Shown one piece after another: positions 6,017 through 12,037 of a stretch of 12,079 bases of DNA (position 1 is the stretch's first letter; each line of letters starts with the position of its first letter). This stretch comes from CAZUPF01 sp964622035. GTDB lineage: Bacteria > Patescibacteriota > WWE3 > JAUXAW01 > JAYEID01. The stretch spans positions 1 to 12,079 of the forward strand of contig CAZUPF010000019.1 in the NCBI GenBank assembly GCA_964622035.1, written 5' to 3'. A program made the translations under genes and the position numbers. The notes beneath the pieces were generated by a model, which had not been told where the DNA came from, did no database searches, and saw only the letters and a program-made list of their open reading frames with translations.

Positions 6017-6316
6017 GTGGGTAGAGACGAGAGGCCGGTGGGAGCAGATCTTCCCCTGTTGCGCACTATATTGCTGGGGGGGATTTTGGGGGCTTTGGCC
6101 CTTGCTGCCTTGGTGTTTGCAGTGCCGCGCTTCGGGGCGGCGGTCATCCTCGTACCCGTTTGGGTGTTTGTGGCGCTCATCGCGGGGTTTGGCGTCCGGG
6201 AGCTTCGGAAGGTTTGGGTGAGTAGGGGCAGTTGGGCGGACGCCGGGGGGCCGATTATCATGATCATTCTCCCTGTGGCGTTGGGAGTTCTTTTCACTTT
6301 GGAGCTGTTATCCTAG
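6017..6316 (+). CDS. Small three-TM membrane protein
   Basis: A 99-aa protein with three hydrophobic segments (about 16-36, 40-60 and 78-97) and a charged cytoplasmic-type loop between the second and third (RELRKVWVSRG). No family is recognised. The GTG start is fixed by an ideal Shine-Dalgarno sequence. The segment at 50-64 (FVALIAGFGVRELRK) resembles one in the four-TM protein at 1989-2543. The gene is first in a two-gene unit; the next start lies 15 bp after its stop and has its own strong Shine-Dalgarno sequence. A large hairpin terminator closes the unit, so it is separated from dnaJ. Confidence 0.85.
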   Translation: MGRDERPVGADLPLLRTILLGGILGALALAALVFAVPRFGAAVILVPVWVFVALIAGFGVRELRKVWVSRGSWADAGGPIIMIILPVALGVLFTLELLS

Positions 6317-6331
6317 TAGGAGGGAAAGAGC

Positions 6332-6472
6332 ATGAGAAAGATTCAGGGAAAGTGGGGTTGGCTGCTACCGCTGATCCCGTATTTGCTGATAGTGGTGGCG
6401 ATATTGGTCGGCGTCGCTTATCTGGTGTACTTCGAACTCGTTGTTCCGCTCGGTAGTATCGTCAGCGGCTGA
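6332..6472 (+). CDS. 46-aa single-TM peptide
   Basis: This short gene runs from ATG 6332 to TGA 6470-6472. The product has a basic N-terminus (MRKIQGKW), one long hydrophobic segment (about 10-34, starting WLLPLIPYLLIVV) and a short polar tail ending in VSG. AGGAGGG (6318-6324) lies 7-8 nt upstream. Co-transcription with the preceding gene is evident from the 15-bp gap. The size, pairing and strong ribosome site suggest a real small membrane subunit, for example a partner of the 99-aa protein. The function is unknown. Confidence 0.82.
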   Translation: MRKIQGKWGWLLPLIPYLLIVVAILVGVAYLVYFELVVPLGSIVSG

Positions 6473-6490
6473 GACGGGGCGAAGGCAGTG

Positions 6491-6564
6491 GCGTCTTCTC
6501 TAGGGATTTGTTGGGTTTTGGCAACCTGCAACCAACAAACACCTAGGAAGACGCTCCTTTTTTT
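6491..6564 (+). terminator. Very long hairpin with T-tract before dnaJ
   Basis: Left arm 6491-6514 and right arm 6532-6554 pair over about 20 bp: GCGTCTTC with AAGACGC plus flank, CTAGG with CCTAG, and TTTGTTGG with CCAACAAA, with one bulged T and two mismatches. A 17-nt loop lies between. TCC and seven T follow (6558-6564), so it should terminate the 6017-6472 unit. The stem is roughly twice the usual length. The T-run forms the upstream part of the dnaJ promoter. Confidence 0.85.
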
Positions 6565-6572
6565 GGTAAGAT
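6564..6572 (+). promoter_or_regulatory. Extended -10 promoter of dnaJ
   Basis: TGG-TAAGAT begins at the last T of the terminator tract and ends 10 nt before the ATG at 6583. No clear -35 is seen. There is only a weak AGG before the ATG, so a leader of about three to five bases without Shine-Dalgarno is expected. Confidence 0.6.
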
Positions 6573-6582
6573 TAGGTTCATT

Positions 6583-7518
6583 ATGGCTGACTACTACAGC
6601 GTTTTGGGGATTGGTCGAGATGCCGCCCCTGAGGAAATCAAAAAGGCCTACCGCGGTTTGGCCAAGAAATACCACCCGGATTCTAAGTCTGGTGCCAAAG
6701 ACGAGGAGCGCTTTAAGAAAATTAACGAAGCCTACCAGGTTCTTTCTGATTCCAAGAAGAAGCAGACCTACGATCAATTTGGCGATGCGGCTTTTTCCCA
6801 AACTGGGGGGTTTGGTCAGGGCTTTGGTGGAGGATTTACCCAGACAGGCCGGCAGGGGCCTTTTACCTACGGTTACACCTCTTTTGGTGGTGGTGAGGGG
6901 GTTGATTTTGAAGATCTTTTTGGGGGCGCGTTTTCAGCTCTGTTTGGACAACGCCCCGGTTTTAGCCGCCAACCCCGCCGCGGCCGTGATCTGCGCTTTG
7001 GGGTGACCGTGGACTTTGCCGATGCCGTCCACGGGGCCGAGCACGAGATTAGCTTTGCGGGGAGAAAGATTAAGGTAAAAGTTCCCCAAGGAGTGCGTGA
7101 TGGAATGGAGCTGCGTTTCGCTGGAGAAGGGGAGAGAGCGACCGGCCCACAGGGCAAGTCCCTTCCGCCTGGTGATTTGTACCTATCTATTCGGATTAGG
7201 CCGCCCAAAGAATTTAGTTTACGGGGGAGTGACGTCTACGCAGAGGCCGAAGTTTCGTTTGTGGAGGCGGCCTTGGGGGGAACGGTTGCTGTTCCGGCGG
7301 TATCCCCGACGGACCCCTCGGGAGTGGGGACGGAGAAACTAAAAGTTCCCGCGGGGACTCAGCCCGGGGAGACTTTCCGCTTACGGGGCAAGGGGATGCC
7401 TACCCTGCACGGTCGGGGGCGGGGAGACGCTTATATTCAAGTTTGGGTACCGGTACCGAAGAGGTTGTCGCGGAAAGAGCGGAAGGTGTTGGAGGAGTTA
7501 AGAAGTACTAAATCTTAG
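6583..7518 (+). CDS. dnaJ: DnaJ-like co-chaperone, type II (no zinc finger)
   Basis: A 311-aa Hsp40 that stimulates the ATPase of DnaK and delivers unfolded clients in the cytoplasm. Seen in order: a J domain (2-67) with the essential HPD at 31-33, a Gly/Phe-rich linker (74-125), then two beta-sandwich client-binding domains (about 135-215 and 216-291) and a short C-terminal helix. The four CxxCxGxG zinc motifs of classical DnaJ are absent. It is therefore CbpA-like in architecture and may still be the main DnaJ of this genome. No dnaK or grpE is in the window. The ATG begins the canonical DYYSVLGI motif, so the start is secure. It is convergent with infB, with only 4 bp between the stop codons. 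Confidence 0.93.
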   Translation: MADYYSVLGIGRDAAPEEIKKAYRGLAKKYHPDSKSGAKDEERFKKINEAYQVLSDSKKKQTYDQFGDAAFSQTGGFGQGFGGGFTQTGRQGPFTYGYTSFGGGEGVDFEDLFGGAFSALFGQRPGFSRQPRRGRDLRFGVTVDFADAVHGAEHEISFAGRKIKVKVPQGVRDGMELRFAGEGERATGPQGKSLPPGDLYLSIRIRPPKEFSLRGSDVYAEAEVSFVEAALGGTVAVPAVSPTDPSGVGTEKLKVPAGTQPGETFRLRGKGMPTLHGRGRGDAYIQVWVPVPKRLSRKERKVLEELRSTKS

Positions 7519-7523
7519 TACTT
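7503..7523. terminator. Shared hairpin at the dnaJ/infB junction
   Basis: AAGTACTAA (7503-7511), a 3-nt loop and TTAGTACTT (7515-7523) form a perfect 9-bp stem. It covers the dnaJ stop codon and touches the infB stop codon. Neither strand has a T-tract directly after it. It may act as a bidirectional 3' end or a processing/stability hairpin rather than a classical terminator. Confidence 0.5.
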
Positions 7524-9013
7524 TAGATCACCTCAATTATATCTCCCACCTTTGGTTCGTATTGCGGCCTGATGTAGAGGCCAACCTCGAGACCTTTTTT
7601 AGCCTGTTTAACCTCGTTTCGTTTATGTTGAATTGATTTTATTTTTCCCCGGTGGGCTACATCTGCATCGCGGATGATCCGCACCCGATTGCCAAGTTTG
7701 AGCTCCCCAGCAAAGACCCTCGTTCCCGCAACTTTATCCCCGGAGCGGGGTAGGGTGAAGACTTCAATAACCTCGCCTACTCCCGATATTTTATTCTCCG
7801 CCAGACGGTATCTCTCCTCCAGGGCTTCTGTGACCCCCTTTATTAGTTGGTAAATTATTTGGTGTTGTTGGACTTTGATGCCTAAATCTCTAGCGAGGAA
7901 CTCCGTTCCTAGGGAGAAGCCCACATTAAACGCAAAGATTTGGGATTGCGTGTCGTTGGCTAGGCGCAGATCAGAGTCGGTGACTGCCCCAATTCCGGAG
8001 GCGATAATCTTTGTCTTGAAGCCCTCCAGCTCGATTGTTTCTACCGCCGCCTCCACTGCCTGGGCGGTGCCCACAGCGTCGGCTTTGAGGATAACATTTA
8101 GGGTTGTTTTGTCTTGGGGGGCGACCACTTTCCGCTTTGGAGTGGTGGGTGCGGCGGCCGCGGCGGTAGCTGGGCCCTTGGCGACCAGCGCGCCCACTTC
8201 GGGAACTTGGGAAAAGCCGAGAATCTCGGTGGGAGTCGATGGTCCGGCAGTTTTGATCGCCTTGCCCTCTAGAAATAGTGCCTTGACCTTCCCGCTTCCC
8301 GTGGTTGTGGTAGAGCCTTCGAGGGCGCCGACGATAGAGATCTCCTCACCGACCTTCAAGCTTCCTTCCTTGATAAGGACGGTGGCGATAGGGCCGCGCC
8401 GGGGGTCCAGGTGTGCCTCAACTACCACCCCGGAGAATTCTCCTTCGGGGTCACTCTTAAGTTCCGAGGTTTCTGCCCACAGGAGGATCATTTCCAGAAG
8501 CTCAGCGATGCCTTCTTTTTTAGTTGCCGATACGGGGATGACGGTTGTCTGCCCGCCCCAATCTTCGGAGGCCAAATCTAGCTCGGCTAGCCCCCTTTTT
8601 ACTTGATCGGGTTGGGCGGTTACCAGGTCCATCTTATTCAAGGCGACAATGATTGGAACATTGGCCTCGCGGGCGTAGGCGACCGCTTCTTTGGTCTGGG
8701 GCTGGACCCCGTCGTCTGCGGCGATGACCAAGATGACGAGATCCGCCACCTTCCCTCCGCGGGAGCGCATTTTGGAGAACGCCTTGTGGCCGGGGGTATC
8801 GATGAAGGTGATGGTTTTCTTTTCTCCCTCAAACTCCCCCTCAACTTGGTAGGCCCGGGTGTGTTGGGAGATGCCGCCGAATTCTTTGCGGGTTAAGTCC
8901 TCCCCCTTGATTGCCGAGAGTAGGGTAGTTTTACCATGGTCCACATGGCCTAGGAGAGTAACGATTGGGGGGCGGCAGGCTGCGTTTTTGCTGGTGTTAG
9001 TTTGTTTCGGCAT
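7523..9013 (-). CDS. infB: Translation initiation factor IF-2, short form
   Basis: A 496-aa GTPase that brings fMet-tRNA to the 30S subunit and promotes subunit joining. The G domain starts almost at once: G1 GHVDHGKT (22-29), G2 region GGISQHTRAY (46-55), G3 DTPGH (72-76), G4 NKMD (126-129), G5 SAT (162-164). Domain II, an Ala-rich linker (about 302-312), domain III and the C-terminal C1/C2 domains follow. The N-terminal domains that make other bacterial IF-2s 700-900 aa long are absent. In C2, the usual GxECG reads GLEVG and the usual AGC reads AGT. The start is the ATG at 9013; a GTG at 9031 adds six residues and neither has a Shine-Dalgarno sequence. The gene follows nusA by 39 bp and lacks a clear promoter, so it is probably co-transcribed. 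Confidence 0.96.
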   Translation of the reverse strand: MPKQTNTSKNAACRPPIVTLLGHVDHGKTTLLSAIKGEDLTRKEFGGISQHTRAYQVEGEFEGEKKTITFIDTPGHKAFSKMRSRGGKVADLVILVIAADDGVQPQTKEAVAYAREANVPIIVALNKMDLVTAQPDQVKRGLAELDLASEDWGGQTTVIPVSATKKEGIAELLEMILLWAETSELKSDPEGEFSGVVVEAHLDPRRGPIATVLIKEGSLKVGEEISIVGALEGSTTTTGSGKVKALFLEGKAIKTAGPSTPTEILGFSQVPEVGALVAKGPATAAAAAPTTPKRKVVAPQDKTTLNVILKADAVGTAQAVEAAVETIELEGFKTKIIASGIGAVTDSDLRLANDTQSQIFAFNVGFSLGTEFLARDLGIKVQQHQIIYQLIKGVTEALEERYRLAENKISGVGEVIEVFTLPRSGDKVAGTRVFAGELKLGNRVRIIRDADVAHRGKIKSIQHKRNEVKQAKKGLEVGLYIRPQYEPKVGDIIEVI

Positions 9014-9052
9014 GGTAGTTCTGAGACACACTCACAACTCATGGGAGTTTAG

Positions 9053-10195
9053 CTATTCTTTCCCCAACGCTTCTTTGATACTTTCTATCGCCTTCGGTCC
9101 TATTCCCGGTATCTCGGTCAGCTCTTCTGTGGAAAGGGCCGCGAGCTTTTCTTTGGTGGTGATTCCCGCTTTGGATAGAGCGTTAGCTGCCCTCTTGCCA
9201 ATTCCTAACTTCTCTAACTCGCTGACCTTCTTAGCGTCGGCCCCGCTTACCTTTTCGCCCTCTGGTCCGCGAATATCGATGCGCCAGCCGGTGAGCTTGG
9301 CCGCGAGACGGACATTTTGCCCCTCTTTGCCGATGGCCAAGGAGAGCTGGTCTTCGGGGACCTCAACAATTGCCGTCTTTCTTTCCTCGTCGAGACTCAC
9401 CTTGAGAACTTTGGCTGGGGAGAGAGCGTTGGCAATGAACTTAGTCGTGTCTTCGCTAAACTCGACAATGTCAATTTTTTCTTCTCCCAGCTCCCGAATG
9501 ACCGTCTGGACTCTAATTCCCTTCTGCCCGACCAGAGAGCCCACCGGGTCAACGTTTTCGCTGGAAGAGGAGGCGGCAACCTTCGTTCTCCTACCGGCCT
9601 CCCGAGCCACCTTTTCGATAGTGACCGTTCCCGAGTCGATCTCTGGCACTTCCAGGGAAAAAAGCTCTCGGACAAATTCGGGACTTTGTCGAGAAACAAT
9701 GATCTCCGGTCCCCGACCCCCCTCCCTAATTTCCGCGATCAAGACCTGAATTTGCTGGTTAAGCTGGTAGTGCTCGCCTGGGGTCTGCTCCTGGGGAGGC
9801 ATAATCGCCTGGGTCTTTCCCAAATCAAGGATTACCACCCCATTTTCGATGCGGAAGATGTGACCCTGGGTGAGGCCGCCAACCTTCTGCTCGTATTCCT
9901 CGGTCAGTGCCTCCTTCTCCGCCTCCTTTATGCGTTGAAGGATGACCTGTTTTGCCGTCTGGGCCGCAATCCTTCCGAAGCCGGAAGGGGTGACATCCTC
10001 TTCCCCCCGCAGTACCTTGGCGGCACCCGTTTCGAGATTCACTTCGACCTCCACCTCCTCTAAATCCTCGCCGGGGCAGTCTTTACGATAGGCGGCTAGA
10101 AGAGCTTCCTCAACGGCAGCCAGAACCGTCTCCGGTTCCAAACCCCGCTCGCTACAAACTTGGCGTAATGCGGCTGAAAATTCTGTTTGAACCAT
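9053..10195 (-). CDS. nusA: Transcription factor NusA
   Basis: A 380-aa RNA polymerase-binding factor that acts in pausing, termination and antitermination. Domains in order: NusA N-terminal domain (1-103, with RIAAQTAKQVILQRIKEAEK at 75-94), S1 (about 105-172), KH1 (215-255, with VGQKG at 222-226), KH2 (285-310, with IGKEGQNVRLAAKLTGW), and a helix-hairpin-helix tail (326-377, with IPGIGPKAIESI). The tail replaces the acidic repeats of E. coli NusA. The start is the ATG at 10195: it has GAAAGGGA at 8 nt and yields the standard N-terminus, whereas a GTG at 10228 overlaps the -10 box. infB follows, keeping the usual nusA-infB order, although rimP is not upstream. The flanking rbfA and truB seen in many genomes are also absent. 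Confidence 0.96.
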   Translation of the reverse strand: MVQTEFSAALRQVCSERGLEPETVLAAVEEALLAAYRKDCPGEDLEEVEVEVNLETGAAKVLRGEEDVTPSGFGRIAAQTAKQVILQRIKEAEKEALTEEYEQKVGGLTQGHIFRIENGVVILDLGKTQAIMPPQEQTPGEHYQLNQQIQVLIAEIREGGRGPEIIVSRQSPEFVRELFSLEVPEIDSGTVTIEKVAREAGRRTKVAASSSSENVDPVGSLVGQKGIRVQTVIRELGEEKIDIVEFSEDTTKFIANALSPAKVLKVSLDEERKTAIVEVPEDQLSLAIGKEGQNVRLAAKLTGWRIDIRGPEGEKVSGADAKKVSELEKLGIGKRAANALSKAGITTKEKLAALSTEELTEIPGIGPKAIESIKEALGKE

Positions 10196-10218
10196 AATAA
10201 ATTCCCTTTCTGGGAGGA

Positions 10219-10247
10219 AGATTAGCACAAAACGGGGGCGGAGACAA
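10219..10247 (-). promoter_or_regulatory. Promoter of the nusA-infB operon
   Basis: Minus-strand TTGTCT (10247-10242) and TGC-TAATCT (10227-10219) are spaced by 17 bp. The leader to the nusA ATG is about 15-18 nt and includes the GGGA ribosome site. It lies within the 84-bp gap after the RHS gene, where no terminator is evident. Confidence 0.75.
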
Positions 10248-10279
10248 TAACACCGGGCCCGACTTGGTTATTGAGGCCT

Positions 10280-11590
10280 TTAATCTCCCATACCGTTGAG
10301 AGTGGTGCTTAAGGTGGTGACGCTGTGAATAAAGCGCGCTAGACCACCCTCTGTTGTGAAGAATCTTAGGCCGGACGAGCTACCATTGTACCCGGTAAGA
10401 ATTGGATCGATGGTGTGCCCTGACAGTAGATCAACAGAATAATTATGTACGCCTAACGAGGTGTCTACAAAGTGTCTTCCCGTGGTATTCATCACATCTG
10501 TGGCAAATTTAGCTGTATCCCAACAATTCTGCACTGTTAGGCTGCCTGGGCGGTCTTTGGCAACCGATATAGCGCGTCTAATCACTGCCTCGGCCTGGTC
10601 GTCCGCGAGATCGGCTACTTTCGTGGCGGTTTCGTGCACAATCTGACCATAATTGGGACTGTTAGTTGCTGTAAGAACGCGCCGCCCAGCAAGAGCCTTC
10701 GCCCCCTTGGCGACTATTGGACCCAACACCCTATTCCACACCGCGGCCATAATTTTTGCGGTGGCCCTTCCACTCAGGTATCTGGCAGTAAAGCCTACAA
10801 CCGCTTTACCAGCATCTCCTTCCCCTTCCCAATTCTTGGCCGTGGCGAAGAGAGCCGACCCGGCGAAAAGGGGATCTAGGGCTACCGCGGCCATAATCCC
10901 TCCAGCAGCAAGAATATCCCCAGGTTCCGCTTCCCGGAATGAGGCGGCACTGAAACCTTGGCTATAGAGGGGACTACTCTGGTACTCCTTCCAAACACCA
11001 CTATCTCCCCATTGGGTACTGTGGGACTGGTGACCACTTGGGTCATTAGCATTAATCGGGTTCCCGGCCACATAGGCGTAGCGGTTAGGTCCCTCCGCGG
11101 TATCCGCGGAGATAAAGGACGCGGTAGTGGGGTTGTAGTAGCGGGCATTATAGAAGTAGAGGTCAGCGGAGGGATCGTAGATCTGAGAGGTGTATTGTCT
11201 GTCAGTGGGTGCCTCGGCCACCCCGACTGTACCTAGGGCTACACTATTATATTGGTGTATTGCTCCGTAAGGATAGTAATCAAGGGTAGCTAATGGTTCT
11301 CCTCGGGCACTAGTGACTAAGCGGGTACTAGCTAGATGGTCTTGGTGGAGGAAGATGAGGTCCTCATTTGTTTTTTCAGCAATTCGAGAACCAGCGTGGT
11401 AGTGCTTAGTCTCGGTTAGCTCCTCTGTCCCATCTTCCCCAGTGGTAATTTCCTGCTCGTAGTACTGGTTAAAATAGTGAGTAGTGGTTTCGGGGGTGGT
11501 GGCCCAGACGGGTGTGGGGAGAAGGGTACTTAGCAAAACGAGCAGGGCGGCCCCAGTGGTGCTGATTTTTTTGAGATCCGCTTTCTTCAT
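10280..11590 (-). CDS. Secreted RHS-core protein with putative papain-like C-terminal toxin domain
   Basis: A 436-aa protein. A signal peptide (1-30: KK, hydrophobic 13-24, likely cut after VWA) is followed by a short region and one RHS-associated core (about 80-186). The core has the familiar DHLASTRLV, YYPYG, YDPSADLYFYNARYYNP, FISADT, NRYAYVAGNPIN and DPSG motifs. The long YD-repeat shell of classical RHS/WapA toxins is missing. The C-terminal part (187-436) is variable-type sequence; near its end C356 (VQNCWDTA), H382 (GVHNYSVD) and D395 (GHTIDPI) have the order and contexts of a Cys-His-Asp triad as in papain-like polymorphic toxin domains. I infer a protease or deamidase effector. No immunity gene is recognisable beside it. 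It has a promoter with a leader of about eight bases and no Shine-Dalgarno sequence. The RHS core is certain; the toxin activity is inferred. Confidence 0.9.
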   Translation of the reverse strand: MKKADLKKISTTGAALLVLLSTLLPTPVWATTPETTTHYFNQYYEQEITTGEDGTEELTETKHYHAGSRIAEKTNEDLIFLHQDHLASTRLVTSARGEPLATLDYYPYGAIHQYNSVALGTVGVAEAPTDRQYTSQIYDPSADLYFYNARYYNPTTASFISADTAEGPNRYAYVAGNPINANDPSGHQSHSTQWGDSGVWKEYQSSPLYSQGFSAASFREAEPGDILAAGGIMAAVALDPLFAGSALFATAKNWEGEGDAGKAVVGFTARYLSGRATAKIMAAVWNRVLGPIVAKGAKALAGRRVLTATNSPNYGQIVHETATKVADLADDQAEAVIRRAISVAKDRPGSLTVQNCWDTAKFATDVMNTTGRHFVDTSLGVHNYSVDLLSGHTIDPILTGYNGSSSGLRFFTTEGGLARFIHSVTTLSTTLNGMGD

Positions 11591-11604
11591 GAGCAGGTGG
11601 TTAG

Positions 11605-11633
11605 ATTCTATAGTTTACACGCAGCACCTGCAA
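11605..11633 (-). promoter_or_regulatory. Promoter of the RHS gene
   Basis: Minus-strand TTGCAG (11633-11628) and TAGAAT (11610-11605) are spaced by 17 bp and end 14 nt before the ATG at 11590. A dyad GCAGGTG/CACCTGC (11593-11599 and 11625-11631) brackets the promoter and could be an operator. Confidence 0.7.
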
Positions 11634-11636
11634 GGG

Positions 11637-11665
11637 TTGCGGTGGCAGGATTTTGGTGATAGAAT
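11637..11665 (+). promoter_or_regulatory. Promoter of rpsO
   Basis: TTGCGG (11637-11642) and TGA-TAGAAT (11657-11665) are spaced by 17 bp. The -10 ends 10 nt before the ATG at 11676. Its -35 lies only three bases from the -35 of the divergent RHS promoter. Confidence 0.75.
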
Positions 11666-11675
11666 GCCCCCGGCG

Positions 11676-11945
11676 ATGGTTCTGTTTGGCAAGAAGAAGG
11701 AAAAGTTAATTGGGGCGTATGCGACTCACAAGGGGGATACGGGTTCTCCCGAGGTCCAAGTTGCTATCCTTACCGAGCGGATAAAGGAGCTTTCGGACCA
11801 CCTTGGTGAGCACAAGAAGGATAAGCACTCGCGGCGGGGCCTGTTGGGAATGGTTGAGCGCCGGCGGAAGCTTTTGAAATACCTTGCAAAAAAAGACGAA
11901 GTACGGTATAATCAGCTCGCTGAGAAATTAAAGATTGGCAAATAG
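11676..11945 (+). CDS. rpsO: 30S ribosomal protein S15
   Basis: An 89-aa protein, the standard length for S15, which binds the central domain of 16S rRNA early in 30S assembly. Hallmarks are HKGDTGSPEVQVAILTERI (18-36) and HKKDKHSRRGLL (46-57), followed by the basic RRRKLL helix. The ATG at 11676 gives the usual N-terminal length. An in-frame ATG at 11664 overlaps the -10 hexamer and is rejected. There is no Shine-Dalgarno sequence, and the predicted leader is only a few bases, so the autoregulatory 5' leader known for E. coli rpsO cannot exist here in the same form. The next gene starts 92 bp downstream on the same strand. Confidence 0.97.
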   Translation: MVLFGKKKEKLIGAYATHKGDTGSPEVQVAILTERIKELSDHLGEHKKDKHSRRGLLGMVERRRKLLKYLAKKDEVRYNQLAEKLKIGK

Positions 11946-11976
11946 GGTTGCGGTGCCAATGGTGTCAGTGGCGTCC

Positions 11977-11992
11977 AGGAAATTTGTTTCCT
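11977..11992 (+). other. Small hairpin after rpsO
   Basis: AGGAAA-TTTG-TTTCCT forms a 6-bp stem with a four-base loop 31 bases after the rpsO stop. No T-tract follows. It could be a weak 3' stability or processing site; in many bacteria the rpsO-pnp interval holds such structures. Confidence 0.3.
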
Positions 11993-12025
11993 AGAGACTA
12001 TTGATTCTGTTGACCCCCGACCCCG

Positions 12026-12031
12026 TAGGAT
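12026..12031 (+). promoter_or_regulatory. Possible -10 box for the right-edge gene
   Basis: TAGGAT ends 6 nt before the ATG at 12038, the same spacing as at alkD and the lycopene-cyclase-domain gene. There is no TGn extension, and the best -35 candidate (TTGATT, 12001-12006) is 19 bp away, so support is modest. Confidence 0.4.
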
Positions 12032-12037
12032 TGACCC

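Noticed and set aside
4151..6472. UGA recoded to glycine, as in some CPR lineages
   Set aside because: TGA ends two genes at sensible positions followed by terminator-like hairpins, and conserved glycines in DnaJ, IF-2, NusA and S15 are not encoded by TGA.
6491..6554. Long inverted repeat as a miniature transposable element
   Set aside because: No target-site duplication is visible, there is no second copy in the window, and the T-tract and position fit a terminator better.
6573..6582. Shine-Dalgarno sequence before dnaJ
   Set aside because: Only AGG matches, directly after the -10 box. The predicted transcript would barely include it.
9317..10063. 248-aa plus-strand ORF antisense to nusA, and similar long antisense ORFs over infB
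   Set aside because: These are shadows of GC-rich coding sequence. The minus-strand proteins carry complete domain signatures and the antisense frames have no start signals.
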